From contig JAKOVQ010000005.1 of the NCBI GenBank assembly GCA_029781975.1, positions 62,001 through 126,000 on the forward strand: 64,000 nucleotides of DNA, in the 5' to 3' direction. The notes under the pieces were generated by a model that worked only from the letters and a program-made list of their open reading frames with translations, did no database searches and was not told the origin of the DNA. Positions 23,301 through 31,418 of the stretch are shown here, piece by piece. Position numbers and translations under genes: made by a program. The first letter of the stretch is position 1, and each line of letters starts with the position of its first letter. The stretch is from Acidobacteriota bacterium. Its GTDB lineage: Bacteria; Acidobacteriota; Thermoanaerobaculia; UBA5066.

Positions 23301-24255
23301 CCCCCGTCGAGAGGAGGGCCGGCGTGGCGAAGCCGCCGACGAGGCCGAGGAGCGCGATGAAGAGCGAGTCGCGGCGGATCGCCAGGAGGACGGCCACCAC
23401 CGTCACGAGCGCCAGGAGGAGGAACGTGGGGAAGGCGGGGACGAGCTTCCAGAGCGCGTGCGCCGCGAAGAACGTGGAGAAGAGGACGGCGATCGCGGCG
23501 CCGTCGAGCGCGTTGGCGGTCACGCGGTAGCGGCGGGCCGCCTTCAGCTCGCACGCGACGAGGAGGCCGATCCCGGTCGCGACGCCGATCGCCATCCGGA
23601 CGGGCGGGGTCAGCCAGCCGTGGTCGATCCCGTACCTGAGGAACGAGACGGCGGCGACGACCAGCGCGATCCCGGCGACCCAGGAGAAGAGCTTGACGCC
23701 GACGATCCCCTCCCAGTCGAAGGCCGGCTTCGAAGGCGCCGGCGGGCGGAGGGGGCGCGGCGCGGGGCGAGCCGCGGGCGGAGGGACGGGAGGAGCCGCC
23801 GCCGCATGGACCGGCGGGGGCGCGGCGGGAGCAGGGGCCGGCCCGGGCGCGGGGCGCTCCGTCTGGATCCGCGGCGGGACGGCGAACGGCGAGGCCACGA
23901 CCGGCGGCGCGGCGACCTGCGGAGGCGGCGGCGGGGGCGGAGCCGGGCACGGGGGCTCGGGCGCCGGGGTCGGCGAGGGGGGTCGGGCCACGACCGGCTC
24001 GGGGATCGGGGCCGGCCGAGGCGCCTCCCGGGGCGGGGCCTCGGGGGCGGGGCTCCGGTCGACGGCCCCCGCCCCTTCGACCTCGAGCCGCCGGACCCGC
24101 TCCCGGAGCCCCTCCGTCTCCCCGCGGACCGTCTCGAGGCGCGCCAGCCGCTCCTCGAGACGCCGGAGACGGGAGGAAGCGACCAGGGCGAGGACGAACC
24201 CTGCGATCGGCAGGAGGAGGTAGATCGCCCCCAGGAGGATCGCAACGCTTTCCAT
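20395..24255 (-). CDS. DUF2339 family large polytopic membrane protein
   Basis: The 1286-residue protein begins with a membrane helix at about residues 4-25. A coiled coil follows (LRRLEERLARLETVR onward), then a Pro/Ala-rich linker to about residue 170, then a very long series of hydrophobic helices to the C-terminus, probably well over twenty. This layout is typical of DUF2339. The function is not established. The ATG at 24255 is preceded by GAGAGGA. It is the upstream partner of the DUF3999 gene, with which it overlaps by four bases. The protein must consume much of the membrane insertion capacity, so a structural or transport role is likelier than a soluble enzyme activity. That is inference. 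Confidence 0.85.
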   Translation of the reverse strand: MESVAILLGAIYLLLPIAGFVLALVASSRLRRLEERLARLETVRGETEGLRERVRRLEVEGAGAVDRSPAPEAPPREAPRPAPIPEPVVARPPSPTPAPEPPCPAPPPPPPPQVAAPPVVASPFAVPPRIQTERPAPGPAPAPAAPPPVHAAAAPPVPPPAARPAPRPLRPPAPSKPAFDWEGIVGVKLFSWVAGIALVVAAVSFLRYGIDHGWLTPPVRMAIGVATGIGLLVACELKAARRYRVTANALDGAAIAVLFSTFFAAHALWKLVPAFPTFLLLALVTVVAVLLAIRRDSLFIALLGLVGGFATPALLSTGEDRAIGLFSYLLLLNVGLSWVAHRKRWPVLSALCVVLTAVYQWGWVAKFLTESKVPLALAVFLVFPVALLAALELGERGRPADGAGALFARTAQGASLLPLLFAFYLAASPGFGAQAGLLFGFLFLVSAGLLAVAIWRGPEGLHLWGAGAVLVVFAAFFSRSYTAAAWPSILLFAALFFAFHLLAPLVAERAGRPFQDLGGRAVYAAPLLLGVFPAVIALEPLAAAPGLVFGLLFALLVGATAFALVRGEGTVYFLSAFFVLAAEAVWSARYLTPDRLLSGLALYALFSLFYLGVPLGARRIGRPLRPAGSGAVLLLCALGLLLFLAAGPAAPNALWGLALLLAVLNAGLFLEGTSGGLPGLTVAGMVLSWFVLVVWWLTAPVATVLVPALAVVAGFGALTFGGNVWAQRQSEQGSGTFGGALFLGLVGHVFLAFVAAQPSLAVPPGPLLGILAVLDLAAAAAALAARRGELFAVALAASQAVLMVFAGANGAAPWPRVALLSACAVAAFGLAVAFLGERREGPGADRLRVALAAGAAAAFILGQLTGVVASLRPGLPAPAVVIGSQLFLLAGLLVVAGWKGWHALAVVAILPAFQADFVWETVLPRPTEPLWATRLLFEGLLYLAFLVYPLAVGERAGRKKGPYLAAVLASVPFFFLARSSILDAGWGGAIGLLPLAQAAALVVLLARLLALEPPAQRTLGRLALVAGAALAFVTLAIPLQLDKEWITIGWAVEGVALAWLYTRIPHKGLLWWSTGLQAAVFVRLTLNDAVLAYHPRSGVPILNWYLYTYLVAAASAFGAAWLLARTADELTAGRLRASRLLPVFGTVLLFVLVNIEVADFYSTGAVVTFNFTRGASLAQDLAYTLAWALFAIALLAAGVVARSRAARVASIVLLAVTALKAFLHDLGRLGGLYRVASFVGLAVSLALVALALQRFVLARPDESGEREAEGSGGDGPAGTAPGEVAP

Positions 24256-24331
24256 TCAGTCCTCTCGTCCGGAACGCCCCGTCCGGGCGCTCCACCGCTC
24301 CTGACCTGGAGAAGGGGAAGGGACCCCGTCC

Positions 24332-24553
24332 CTAGTCCTCGGCGAGCCCGTCCTCGTCGACGTCGCCCCCGAAGAAGAACGAGTCGCCGCACGGGCGGCC
24401 GCAGTAGGTCCGGGAGCCGACGCGGTACCCGCAGAAGGTGCAGTAGCGACGTCCACAGATCGGACAGATCGACAGCTCCACCGGCTCGCACTCCCGCCCG
24501 CATCGCGAGCAGACGTTCTGAACGCCGGTCTCTTCCGCATCGTAGAGGACCAT
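24332..24553 (-). CDS. Small zinc-ribbon protein, unknown role
   Basis: The 73-residue product has CSRCGREC, CPICGRRYC, CGYRVG and CGRPCG, enough cysteines for two zinc sites, then an acidic tail (GGDVDEDGLAED). No family is recognised with confidence. It could be a small nucleic-acid- or protein-binding zinc protein. The ATG has a TATCAT hexamer only six bases upstream and no ribosome site, suggesting a leaderless mRNA. It is divergent from tRNA-Met and lies 76 bases ahead of the DUF2339 gene. Confidence 0.75.
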   Translation of the reverse strand: MVLYDAEETGVQNVCSRCGRECEPVELSICPICGRRYCTFCGYRVGSRTYCGRPCGDSFFFGGDVDEDGLAED

Positions 24554-24559
24554 GCCGCC

Positions 24560-24565
24560 ATGATA
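24560..24565 (-). promoter_or_regulatory. -10 element for a leaderless zinc-ribbon mRNA
   Basis: TATCAT on the minus strand ends six bases before the ATG at 24553, so transcription would begin at or next to the start codon. Confidence 0.55.
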
Positions 24566-24618
24566 CCTCCGGGCTTCCTGCTATCATCCGCGGCCCGCCC
24601 GGGGGCGGGACCCGGCGT

Positions 24619-24694
24619 GGCGGTGTAGCTCAGTCGGTAGAGCGGGGGTCTCATAAGCCCTGTGTCGGCGGTTCGAGTCCGCCCACCGCCACCA
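24619..24694 (+). tRNA. tRNA-Met (anticodon CAT), elongator-like
   Basis: A complete cloverleaf can be drawn. The acceptor stem is GGCGGTG with CACCGCC, the D arm spans about 24628-24643, and the anticodon loop CTCATAA has CAT at 24652-24654. The T arm is GGCGG-TTCGAGT-CCGCC, and CCA is encoded at 24692-24694. The acceptor sequence and the loop resemble elongator methionine tRNAs. A tRNA-Ile with CAT later modified to lysidine is the alternative, of some interest because tilS, whose product makes lysidine, follows 41 bases later. Confidence 0.93.
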
Positions 24695-24723
24695 CCTCCG
24701 GGGCGGCCCCGGCCCGGTCCCGC

Positions 24724-24729
24724 TACCAT
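24724..24729 (+). promoter_or_regulatory. -10 element for leaderless tilS
   Basis: TACCAT ends six bases before the GTG at 24736. The spacing matches several other genes in the window. Confidence 0.5.
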
Positions 24730-24735
24730 CGCCGC

Positions 24736-25740
24736 GTGGACGCCTCCCCAATGCCGTGCGCCGGCGGGGCCCGCGACCTTCCCGACAGGCTGCGGGCCCA
24801 CCTCGACGCCACGCGCCTCCTCGAGGGAGCGGCGCGCGTCGTCGTCGCCTGCTCCGGCGGCGGCGACTCGGTGGCGCTCCTCCACCTCCTCCACGCCGTC
24901 GCGGGCGCCCGGACGGTCCTCGTCGCGGCCCACGTCTCCCACCAGCTCCGGGGCGGGGAGGGGGACGCCGACGCCCGCTTCGCCGCCGACGCCGCCGGGG
25001 CGCTCGGCCTCCCCTTCGTCCTCAGGTCGGTCGCGGTCCGCGACCTGAGGCGTCCGTCCGAGAGCCTCGAGGCCGCATCCCGCCGGGTCCGGTACGCCTC
25101 GCTCCTCGCCCTCTCCCGCGACCTCGGCCCCGGGACCCTCGTGGCCACGGGGCACACCCTGGACGACCAGGCCGAGACGGTGCTCCTGAGCCTCGAGCGC
25201 CACCTCGGGAGGAGCCGGGGAGGGATCCGGGCCCGCCGCGGCGACGGCGTCGTCCGGCCCCTCCTCCCGTTCCGGAGGGCCGAGCTGCGGACGTTCCTTG
25301 AGGCCCGGGGCGAGGGCTGGCGCGAGGACTCCTCCAACCTCGACGAGAGGTTCGCCCGCAACCGCGTCCGCCGGAGGGTCCTCCCCGCGCTCGAGGAGCT
25401 CTGGCCGGGGACGACCTCACGCCTCGCGCGGGCCGCCGAGGCCTGGAGCCTTCGCCTCGATCGCCTCGACGAGAGGATCGGCGCGGCGCTCGGGGCGGCG
25501 GGCGCCGGTGAGGGCGGACCCTGGCCGCGCTCGCTGTTCCGGACGGTCGGCGAGGAGGCGGCGGCGCGAATCCTCCTGCGCGCCTCGGGAGCGCTCGGCC
25601 GGAGCCCCGGTCGCGTCCAGCTCTCGCGTGCGGTGGCCCGGATCCTCGGGCCCGAGGAGCGGTTCCGCGAGGGGATCGCGGGCGGGCGCGTCGAGGCGGA
25701 TCGGCGGGTCGTCCGCCTCCTTCCCCCCGGGACGTCCTGA
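24736..25740 (+). CDS. tilS: tRNA(Ile)-lysidine synthase TilS
   Basis: TilS adds lysine to C34 of tRNA-Ile(CAU), changing both charging and codon reading. The 334-residue product has the N-type ATPase P-loop [12 protein letters not shown] near residue 38, the [14 protein letters not shown] region, and [13 protein letters not shown], all typical. The C-terminal domains are short compared with E. coli TilS. The start is either GTG at 24736 or ATG at 24751. I chose the GTG because a TACCAT -10 box lies six bases before it, as in other leaderless-looking genes here. tilS-hpt-ftsH is a conserved order. Confidence 0.92.
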   Translation: MDASPMPCAGGARDLPDRLRAHLDATRLLEGAARVVVACSGGGDSVALLHLLHAVAGARTVLVAAHVSHQLRGGEGDADARFAADAAGALGLPFVLRSVAVRDLRRPSESLEAASRRVRYASLLALSRDLGPGTLVATGHTLDDQAETVLLSLERHLGRSRGGIRARRGDGVVRPLLPFRRAELRTFLEARGEGWREDSSNLDERFARNRVRRRVLPALEELWPGTTSRLARAAEAWSLRLDRLDERIGAALGAAGAGEGGPWPRSLFRTVGEEAAARILLRASGALGRSPGRVQLSRAVARILGPEERFREGIAGGRVEADRRVVRLLPPGTS

Positions 25741-25746
25741 TACACT
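25741..25746 (+). promoter_or_regulatory. -10 element for leaderless hpt-like gene
   Basis: TACACT begins immediately after the tilS stop and ends six bases before the ATG at 25753. No ribosome site is present. Confidence 0.5.
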
Positions 25747-25752
25747 GCTGCC

Positions 25753-26316
25753 ATGAGCCTCGTGTACGACGAGCGGTTCGGCCCGGGCGAGATCGCGAGC
25801 CGGGTCCAGGCGGTCGGCAGCAAGATCGCAGCCGACTTCCCGTCGGGCACCATCGTCCTGATCGCGATCCTCAAGGGGGCCGCCCTCCTGACCGCGGACC
25901 TCGCCCGCGCGATCCCGCGACCCGTCCGGCTGGAGTACATCGACGTGATCCGCGGGGGCGAGGAGGAGATCGTCGACTTCCACTTCGTCACCCCGTTCAA
26001 CGTCCGCGGCGCGGACATCATCATCGTCAAGGACGTCATCCGGAGCGGCATCATCGAAAGCTACCTCGCGGACCAGCTCCGCGAGGAGGGGCCGAGCTCC
26101 GTCCGCTTCGCGGCCATCGTGGACCGGCCGCAGGAGCGCAAGAGCTCCCTCCTGGTCGACTACGTCCTCTTCCCGTCCGAGGAGGGGGTCCTGGTCGGAT
26201 ACGGGATGGAGTACCAGGGCGAGGGAGGGAACCTCGCCTTCATCGGCAAGGTCCGGACGGCCGGCGAGGCGCCCTTCGAGCAGCGGACGGGACCCCTGAA
26301 GGTCCCGCGGGACTGA
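25753..26316 (+). CDS. hpt: Hypoxanthine phosphoribosyltransferase-like protein with altered active-site residues
   Basis: The 187-residue length and fold landmarks fit HPRT: the pyrophosphate loop [12 protein letters not shown] at about 39-50 and a GYGMEY segment near 167. However, the PRPP loop reads [13 protein letters not shown] (89-101) where active enzymes have VEDIIDTG/SG. The conserved Glu is Lys93 and the catalytic-base Asp is Arg97. The usual Lys in the LLDKP-type strand is Arg (VDRPQERK), GYG-x-DY is GYGMEY, and RNL is GNL. Purine salvage is therefore uncertain, and a regulatory or changed-substrate role is possible. Its place between tilS and ftsH is the classical hpt position, with an apparently leaderless start. 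Confidence 0.8.
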   Translation: MSLVYDERFGPGEIASRVQAVGSKIAADFPSGTIVLIAILKGAALLTADLARAIPRPVRLEYIDVIRGGEEEIVDFHFVTPFNVRGADIIIVKDVIRSGIIESYLADQLREEGPSSVRFAAIVDRPQERKSSLLVDYVLFPSEEGVLVGYGMEYQGEGGNLAFIGKVRTAGEAPFEQRTGPLKVPRD

Positions 26317-26360
26317 ACCGAGGGGCCCGCCCGGACGTAACGGACCTCGAAGGGCTTACC

Positions 26361-28292
<1,932 letters not shown>

Positions 28293-28360
28293 CCCGGGAG
28301 CCGGCGGCCGCCCCCGGGTCCGCGTGGCCACGACCCGCCCCCCTGACGCGAGGATCCCTC

Positions 28361-28398
28361 CCGGCCCGCTCCGGATCCGGAGCGGGCCGGTTCGCTTT
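28361..28398 (+). terminator. Terminator downstream of ftsH
   Basis: Bases 28361-28390 form a perfect 30-base palindrome (CCGGCCCGCTCCGGA and its complement) followed by TTCGCTTT. It lies 68 bases after the ftsH stop. A palindromic operator is possible, but the trailing T-rich stretch favours a terminator. Confidence 0.65.
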
Positions 28399-28407
28399 CC
28401 CCGCCGG

Positions 28408-29130
28408 ATGGCGGCGCCCCGCCCCTCCGGCCCCCCCCGGGACCTCCGGCGCTCCGTCCGCCACCCCCTCTTCGGCCACGTCCCGGTCCTGAGCGCCGCG
28501 GACGGAGGAGCCCCCGGCGCCGTCCCGACCTACCGGTTCGACCCGGACTACCGTCCCCCCCTCCCTGCCGGGGCCGTCCGGGGCGACCCGAGGCGGCAGA
28601 TCTTCTGCTGCGACGTCCCGCGCTACTTCTACGTCGACCTCGACCGCACCTGCCGCGACTGCGGCGAGCGGTTCGTCTTCTCGGCCCGGGAGCAGAAGCT
28701 TTGGTACGAGACGCTCGGCTTCCGGCTCGACGCCACGGCCGTCCGGTGCCTCCCCTGCCGGAGGCGCTTCCGCGCCACGCGAGGCGTCGTCCGCGCCGTC
28801 TCGGACGCCTCGCGGGCCCTGGCCGACTCGCCGCACCACCCTCCGGCCGTCCTCGCCTACGCCCGGGCTGCCGTCGCCCACCAGGAGCGGTTCGGCCACG
28901 CGCCCCTCGACGCCGCCCTCGCCGCCCTTCGCGCGCTCGCGCGGAGCGGGGCCGGCCTCCTCGAGGCCCTCTACTGGGAGGGCCGCTGCCACGAGGCGGC
29001 CGGCCGCGCGCGGCGGGCGATCGCCTCGTACGGGCGCTTCGCGGCAGAGGCCGCCTCCTCGCGTCGGCTCGCCGTCCTCCGCCGCGACGCCGCCCGGCGG
29101 AGGACGCTCCTCGAGGAGACGTCCGCGTGA
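28408..29130 (+). CDS. Zinc-ribbon domain protein (zf_Tbcl-like) with helical C-terminus
   Basis: The central segment (about residues 65-120 of this 240-residue product) has CRDCGERFVFSAREQKLWYE, then GF, then CLPCRRRFR. This is the pattern of the probable zinc-ribbon domain PF13451, usually found in short proteins of unknown function. The C-terminal half is alanine-rich and helical, resembling TPR-type repeats (LEALYWEGRCHEAAGRARRA). An earlier GTG at 28324 is in frame but lies before the ftsH terminator, so the ATG at 28408 is preferred. The stop overlaps the folP GTG as GTGA, suggesting coupling. Its insertion between ftsH and folP breaks an otherwise classical order. Confidence 0.75.
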   Translation: MAAPRPSGPPRDLRRSVRHPLFGHVPVLSAADGGAPGAVPTYRFDPDYRPPLPAGAVRGDPRRQIFCCDVPRYFYVDLDRTCRDCGERFVFSAREQKLWYETLGFRLDATAVRCLPCRRRFRATRGVVRAVSDASRALADSPHHPPAVLAYARAAVAHQERFGHAPLDAALAALRALARSGAGLLEALYWEGRCHEAAGRARRAIASYGRFAAEAASSRRLAVLRRDAARRRTLLEETSA

Positions 29131-30002
29131 GGTGGCGGCTCGACCTCCCGTCCGGGCGCCGGCTCCAGGCGGGGGCGCACCCGGGCGTGATGGCGATCCT
29201 CAACGTCACCCCCGATTCCTTCTCCGACGGCGGCCTCCTCGCCGACGCCGCGAAGGCGGTGGAGGCGGGCCTCGGTTTCGCGGCCGCGGGGGCCGCGCTG
29301 CTGGACGTCGGAGGGGAGTCGACGCGGCCCCGGGGCGCCGCCTACGGGGCCGGAGCCGGCGACGTCTCCGCCGCCGAGGAGCTGGCGCGGGTCCTGCCGG
29401 TCGTCGAGGGGATCCGGAAGGGGAACGCCTCGGTCCCGATCTCCGTCGACACCCGGAAGACCGAGGTCGCCCGCGCCGCGCTCGAAGCCGGCGCGGACGT
29501 CCTGAACCTCGTCACGGGGCTCGACCCGCCGGAGGGCTACCTCGACCTCGCGGCCTCGACGGGCGCGCCGGTCGTCCTGAACCACTGCCGCGGGACCCCG
29601 GCGACGACCTTCGCGGTCTCGAGCTTCGGAGACGTCGTCGACGAGGTGGCACGGGACCTGGCGCGCGCCCGCCGGACCGCCCTCGCCGCGGGCGTCCGCC
29701 CGGACAGGGTCCTCGTCGACCCGGGCCTCGGCTTCGGCAAGGACGCGGAGCAGTGCTTCGCCCTCCTCGGAGGGCTCGACCGGCTCGCGCCGGCGGGCGC
29801 GCCGCTCGTCGTCGGCGCCTCGCGGAAGGCCTTCCTGGGGAGCCTCGCGAGCCGCCCGCCGCTGGACCGCCTCCCGGAGTCGCTCGGGGCCGTGGCCGCG
29901 GCCGCCCTCGCGGCCCCGCGCCGTCCCCTCCTCGTCCGCGTCCACGACGTCGGGGAGACCCTCCGCTTCCTCGCGGTCGTCGCGCGCACCCTCGGCCCCT
30001 GA
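29127..30002 (+). CDS. folP: Dihydropteroate synthase FolP
   Basis: FolP joins p-aminobenzoate to hydroxymethyl-dihydropterin diphosphate in folate synthesis and is the sulfonamide target. The 291-residue product has all family signatures: NVTPDSFSDGG near residue 26, LLDVGGESTRP, ISVDTRK, DPGLGFGK, GASRKAFLG and RVHDVGETLRFL. The start is GTG at 29127, overlapping the preceding zinc-ribbon gene by GTGA. The frame is open upstream, but that part overlaps the zinc-ribbon gene out of frame. glmM follows after 68 bases, as in E. coli ftsH-folP-glmM. Confidence 0.96.
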   Translation: MRWRLDLPSGRRLQAGAHPGVMAILNVTPDSFSDGGLLADAAKAVEAGLGFAAAGAALLDVGGESTRPRGAAYGAGAGDVSAAEELARVLPVVEGIRKGNASVPISVDTRKTEVARAALEAGADVLNLVTGLDPPEGYLDLAASTGAPVVLNHCRGTPATTFAVSSFGDVVDEVARDLARARRTALAAGVRPDRVLVDPGLGFGKDAEQCFALLGGLDRLAPAGAPLVVGASRKAFLGSLASRPPLDRLPESLGAVAAAALAAPRRPLLVRVHDVGETLRFLAVVARTLGP

Positions 30003-30055
30003 GCGCCGTCCGGCCCGGTCAGGGTGTCGAAAACGGGCGGTAGCCGCCGATCGTC

Positions 30056-30061
30056 TAAACT
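30056..30061 (+). promoter_or_regulatory. -10 element upstream of glmM
   Basis: TAAACT lies nine bases before the glmM ATG at 30071, leaving a leader of a few bases at most and no ribosome site. Confidence 0.45.
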
Positions 30062-30070
30062 CGGCACCCC

Positions 30071-31402
30071 ATGCGCTCCCTGTTCGGTACAGACGGAATC
30101 CGCGGCCGCGCCGGGACCTACCCGCTCGACGACGAGACCGTCGGCCGGATCGGCCGGGCGCTGGCCGGCTCGCTCGGGGCCGGGACGGACCGTCCCGCGA
30201 CCGTCCTCGTCGGGTGCGACACCCGCGAGTCCTCCGAGGGGATCGTGGCGGCCCTGGCGGGAGGGCTCGAGGCCGGCCAGGCCCGGGTCGCCTTCGCGGG
30301 CGTCGTCCCCACCCCGGCCGTCGCCCAGCTGGCGCGAGAGACCGGCGCCGACGCGGGGGTCTCGGTCTCCGCGTCCCACAACCCCTGGGAGGACAACGGC
30401 GTCAAGGTCTTCGCCGGGTCGGGCCGGAAGCTCCCCGACGAGGTCGAGGCGGCGATCGAGAAGCAGATCCACGGGGCCGTCACCGCCCCGCCGGCGCACC
30501 ACGTCGCCCCGGATCCCTCGCTCGCGGAACGCTACGTCGACCACCTGGTCTCGGTCGTCCCGGCGCGGCTCGACGGCCTGAAGGTGGTGATCGACGCCGC
30601 CCACGGCGCCGCCTACCGGGTCGCCCCCGAGGCGTTCCGCCGGGCCGGGGCGCGCGTCGTCGAGCGGAACGTCTCCCCCGACGGCAGGAACATCAACGCG
30701 GGGTGCGGCGCGCTCCACCCCGAGGCGATGGCCCGGGCGGTCGTGGAGGAGGGGGCCGACCTCGGCCTCGCCCTCGACGGCGACGCCGACCGCTCGATCC
30801 TGGCAGACGGCGACGGGCAGCTGCTCGACGGGGACGAGGTCCTCTACCTCTGGGCGGTCGAGCTCGAGCGCGAGGGACGCCGTCCCGGCGCGGTCGTCGG
30901 AACGGTGATGTCGAACTTCGGGCTCGAGAAGGCCCTGGAGGCCCGGGGGATCCGCCTCGTGAGGGCCCCGGTCGGCGACCGCTACGTCGTCGAGGAGATG
31001 GAGCGCAACGGAGCGGTCCTGGGGGGCGAGCCGTCCGGCCACCTGATCCGGTCCGACCTCTCGACCACGGGCGACGGGACGCTCACCGGCCTCCTCGTCG
31101 CCGCCGCCATCGCCTCCTCGGGCGTCCCGCTCGCCCGGCAGCCCCGGATCGACCGGACTCCCCAGATCCTCCGGAACGTGAGGGTCCGCGAGCGGGTCCC
31201 CTTCGAGTCGATCCCCGGCTTCCCGCGGGTCTACCGCGAGTGCGAGGAGCTCCTCGGCCGGCGCGGGCGGATCCTCCTTCGGTACTCGGGCACCGAGGCG
31301 CTCGCGCGGGTCATGGTCGAGGGGAGCGAGCGCGAGGTCGTGGAGCGGGTCGCCGCCTCCCTCGCCACGGCCCTCGACGAGGCGATCGGCGCGGCCGCGT
31401 GA
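30071..31402 (+). CDS. glmM: Phosphoglucosamine mutase GlmM
   Basis: GlmM converts glucosamine-6-phosphate to glucosamine-1-phosphate for UDP-GlcNAc and hence peptidoglycan. The 443-residue product starts with the GlmM signature LFGTDGIRG. It has the phosphoserine loop SASHNPWEDNG (Ser102), the metal site LALDGDADRS and the C-terminal phosphate-binding RYSGTE. The length is normal and all motifs are intact. ppk1 follows after 16 bases with its own ribosome site, so the two are probably co-transcribed. Confidence 0.97.
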   Translation: MRSLFGTDGIRGRAGTYPLDDETVGRIGRALAGSLGAGTDRPATVLVGCDTRESSEGIVAALAGGLEAGQARVAFAGVVPTPAVAQLARETGADAGVSVSASHNPWEDNGVKVFAGSGRKLPDEVEAAIEKQIHGAVTAPPAHHVAPDPSLAERYVDHLVSVVPARLDGLKVVIDAAHGAAYRVAPEAFRRAGARVVERNVSPDGRNINAGCGALHPEAMARAVVEEGADLGLALDGDADRSILADGDGQLLDGDEVLYLWAVELEREGRRPGAVVGTVMSNFGLEKALEARGIRLVRAPVGDRYVVEEMERNGAVLGGEPSGHLIRSDLSTTGDGTLTGLLVAAAIASSGVPLARQPRIDRTPQILRNVRVRERVPFESIPGFPRVYRECEELLGRRGRILLRYSGTEALARVMVEGSEREVVERVAASLATALDEAIGAAA

Positions 31403-31418
31403 GACCCCGGGAGGACGC

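Noticed and set aside
20584-24735. Plus-strand open frame running antisense through the DUF2339 gene into tilS
   Set aside because: Only the part after 24736 has TilS motifs. The upstream translation is charged low-complexity shadow of the membrane protein gene.
24619-24735. tRNA-Met as an integration site for a mobile element
   Set aside because: No duplicated tRNA 3' end, integrase or foreign-looking genes follow. tilS is a housekeeping gene in a conserved order.
28361-28390. 30-base perfect palindrome as a regulator-binding operator
   Set aside because: It lies just after ftsH and is followed by TTCGCTTT, as expected for a terminator. No promoter is near enough on the downstream side to need an operator.
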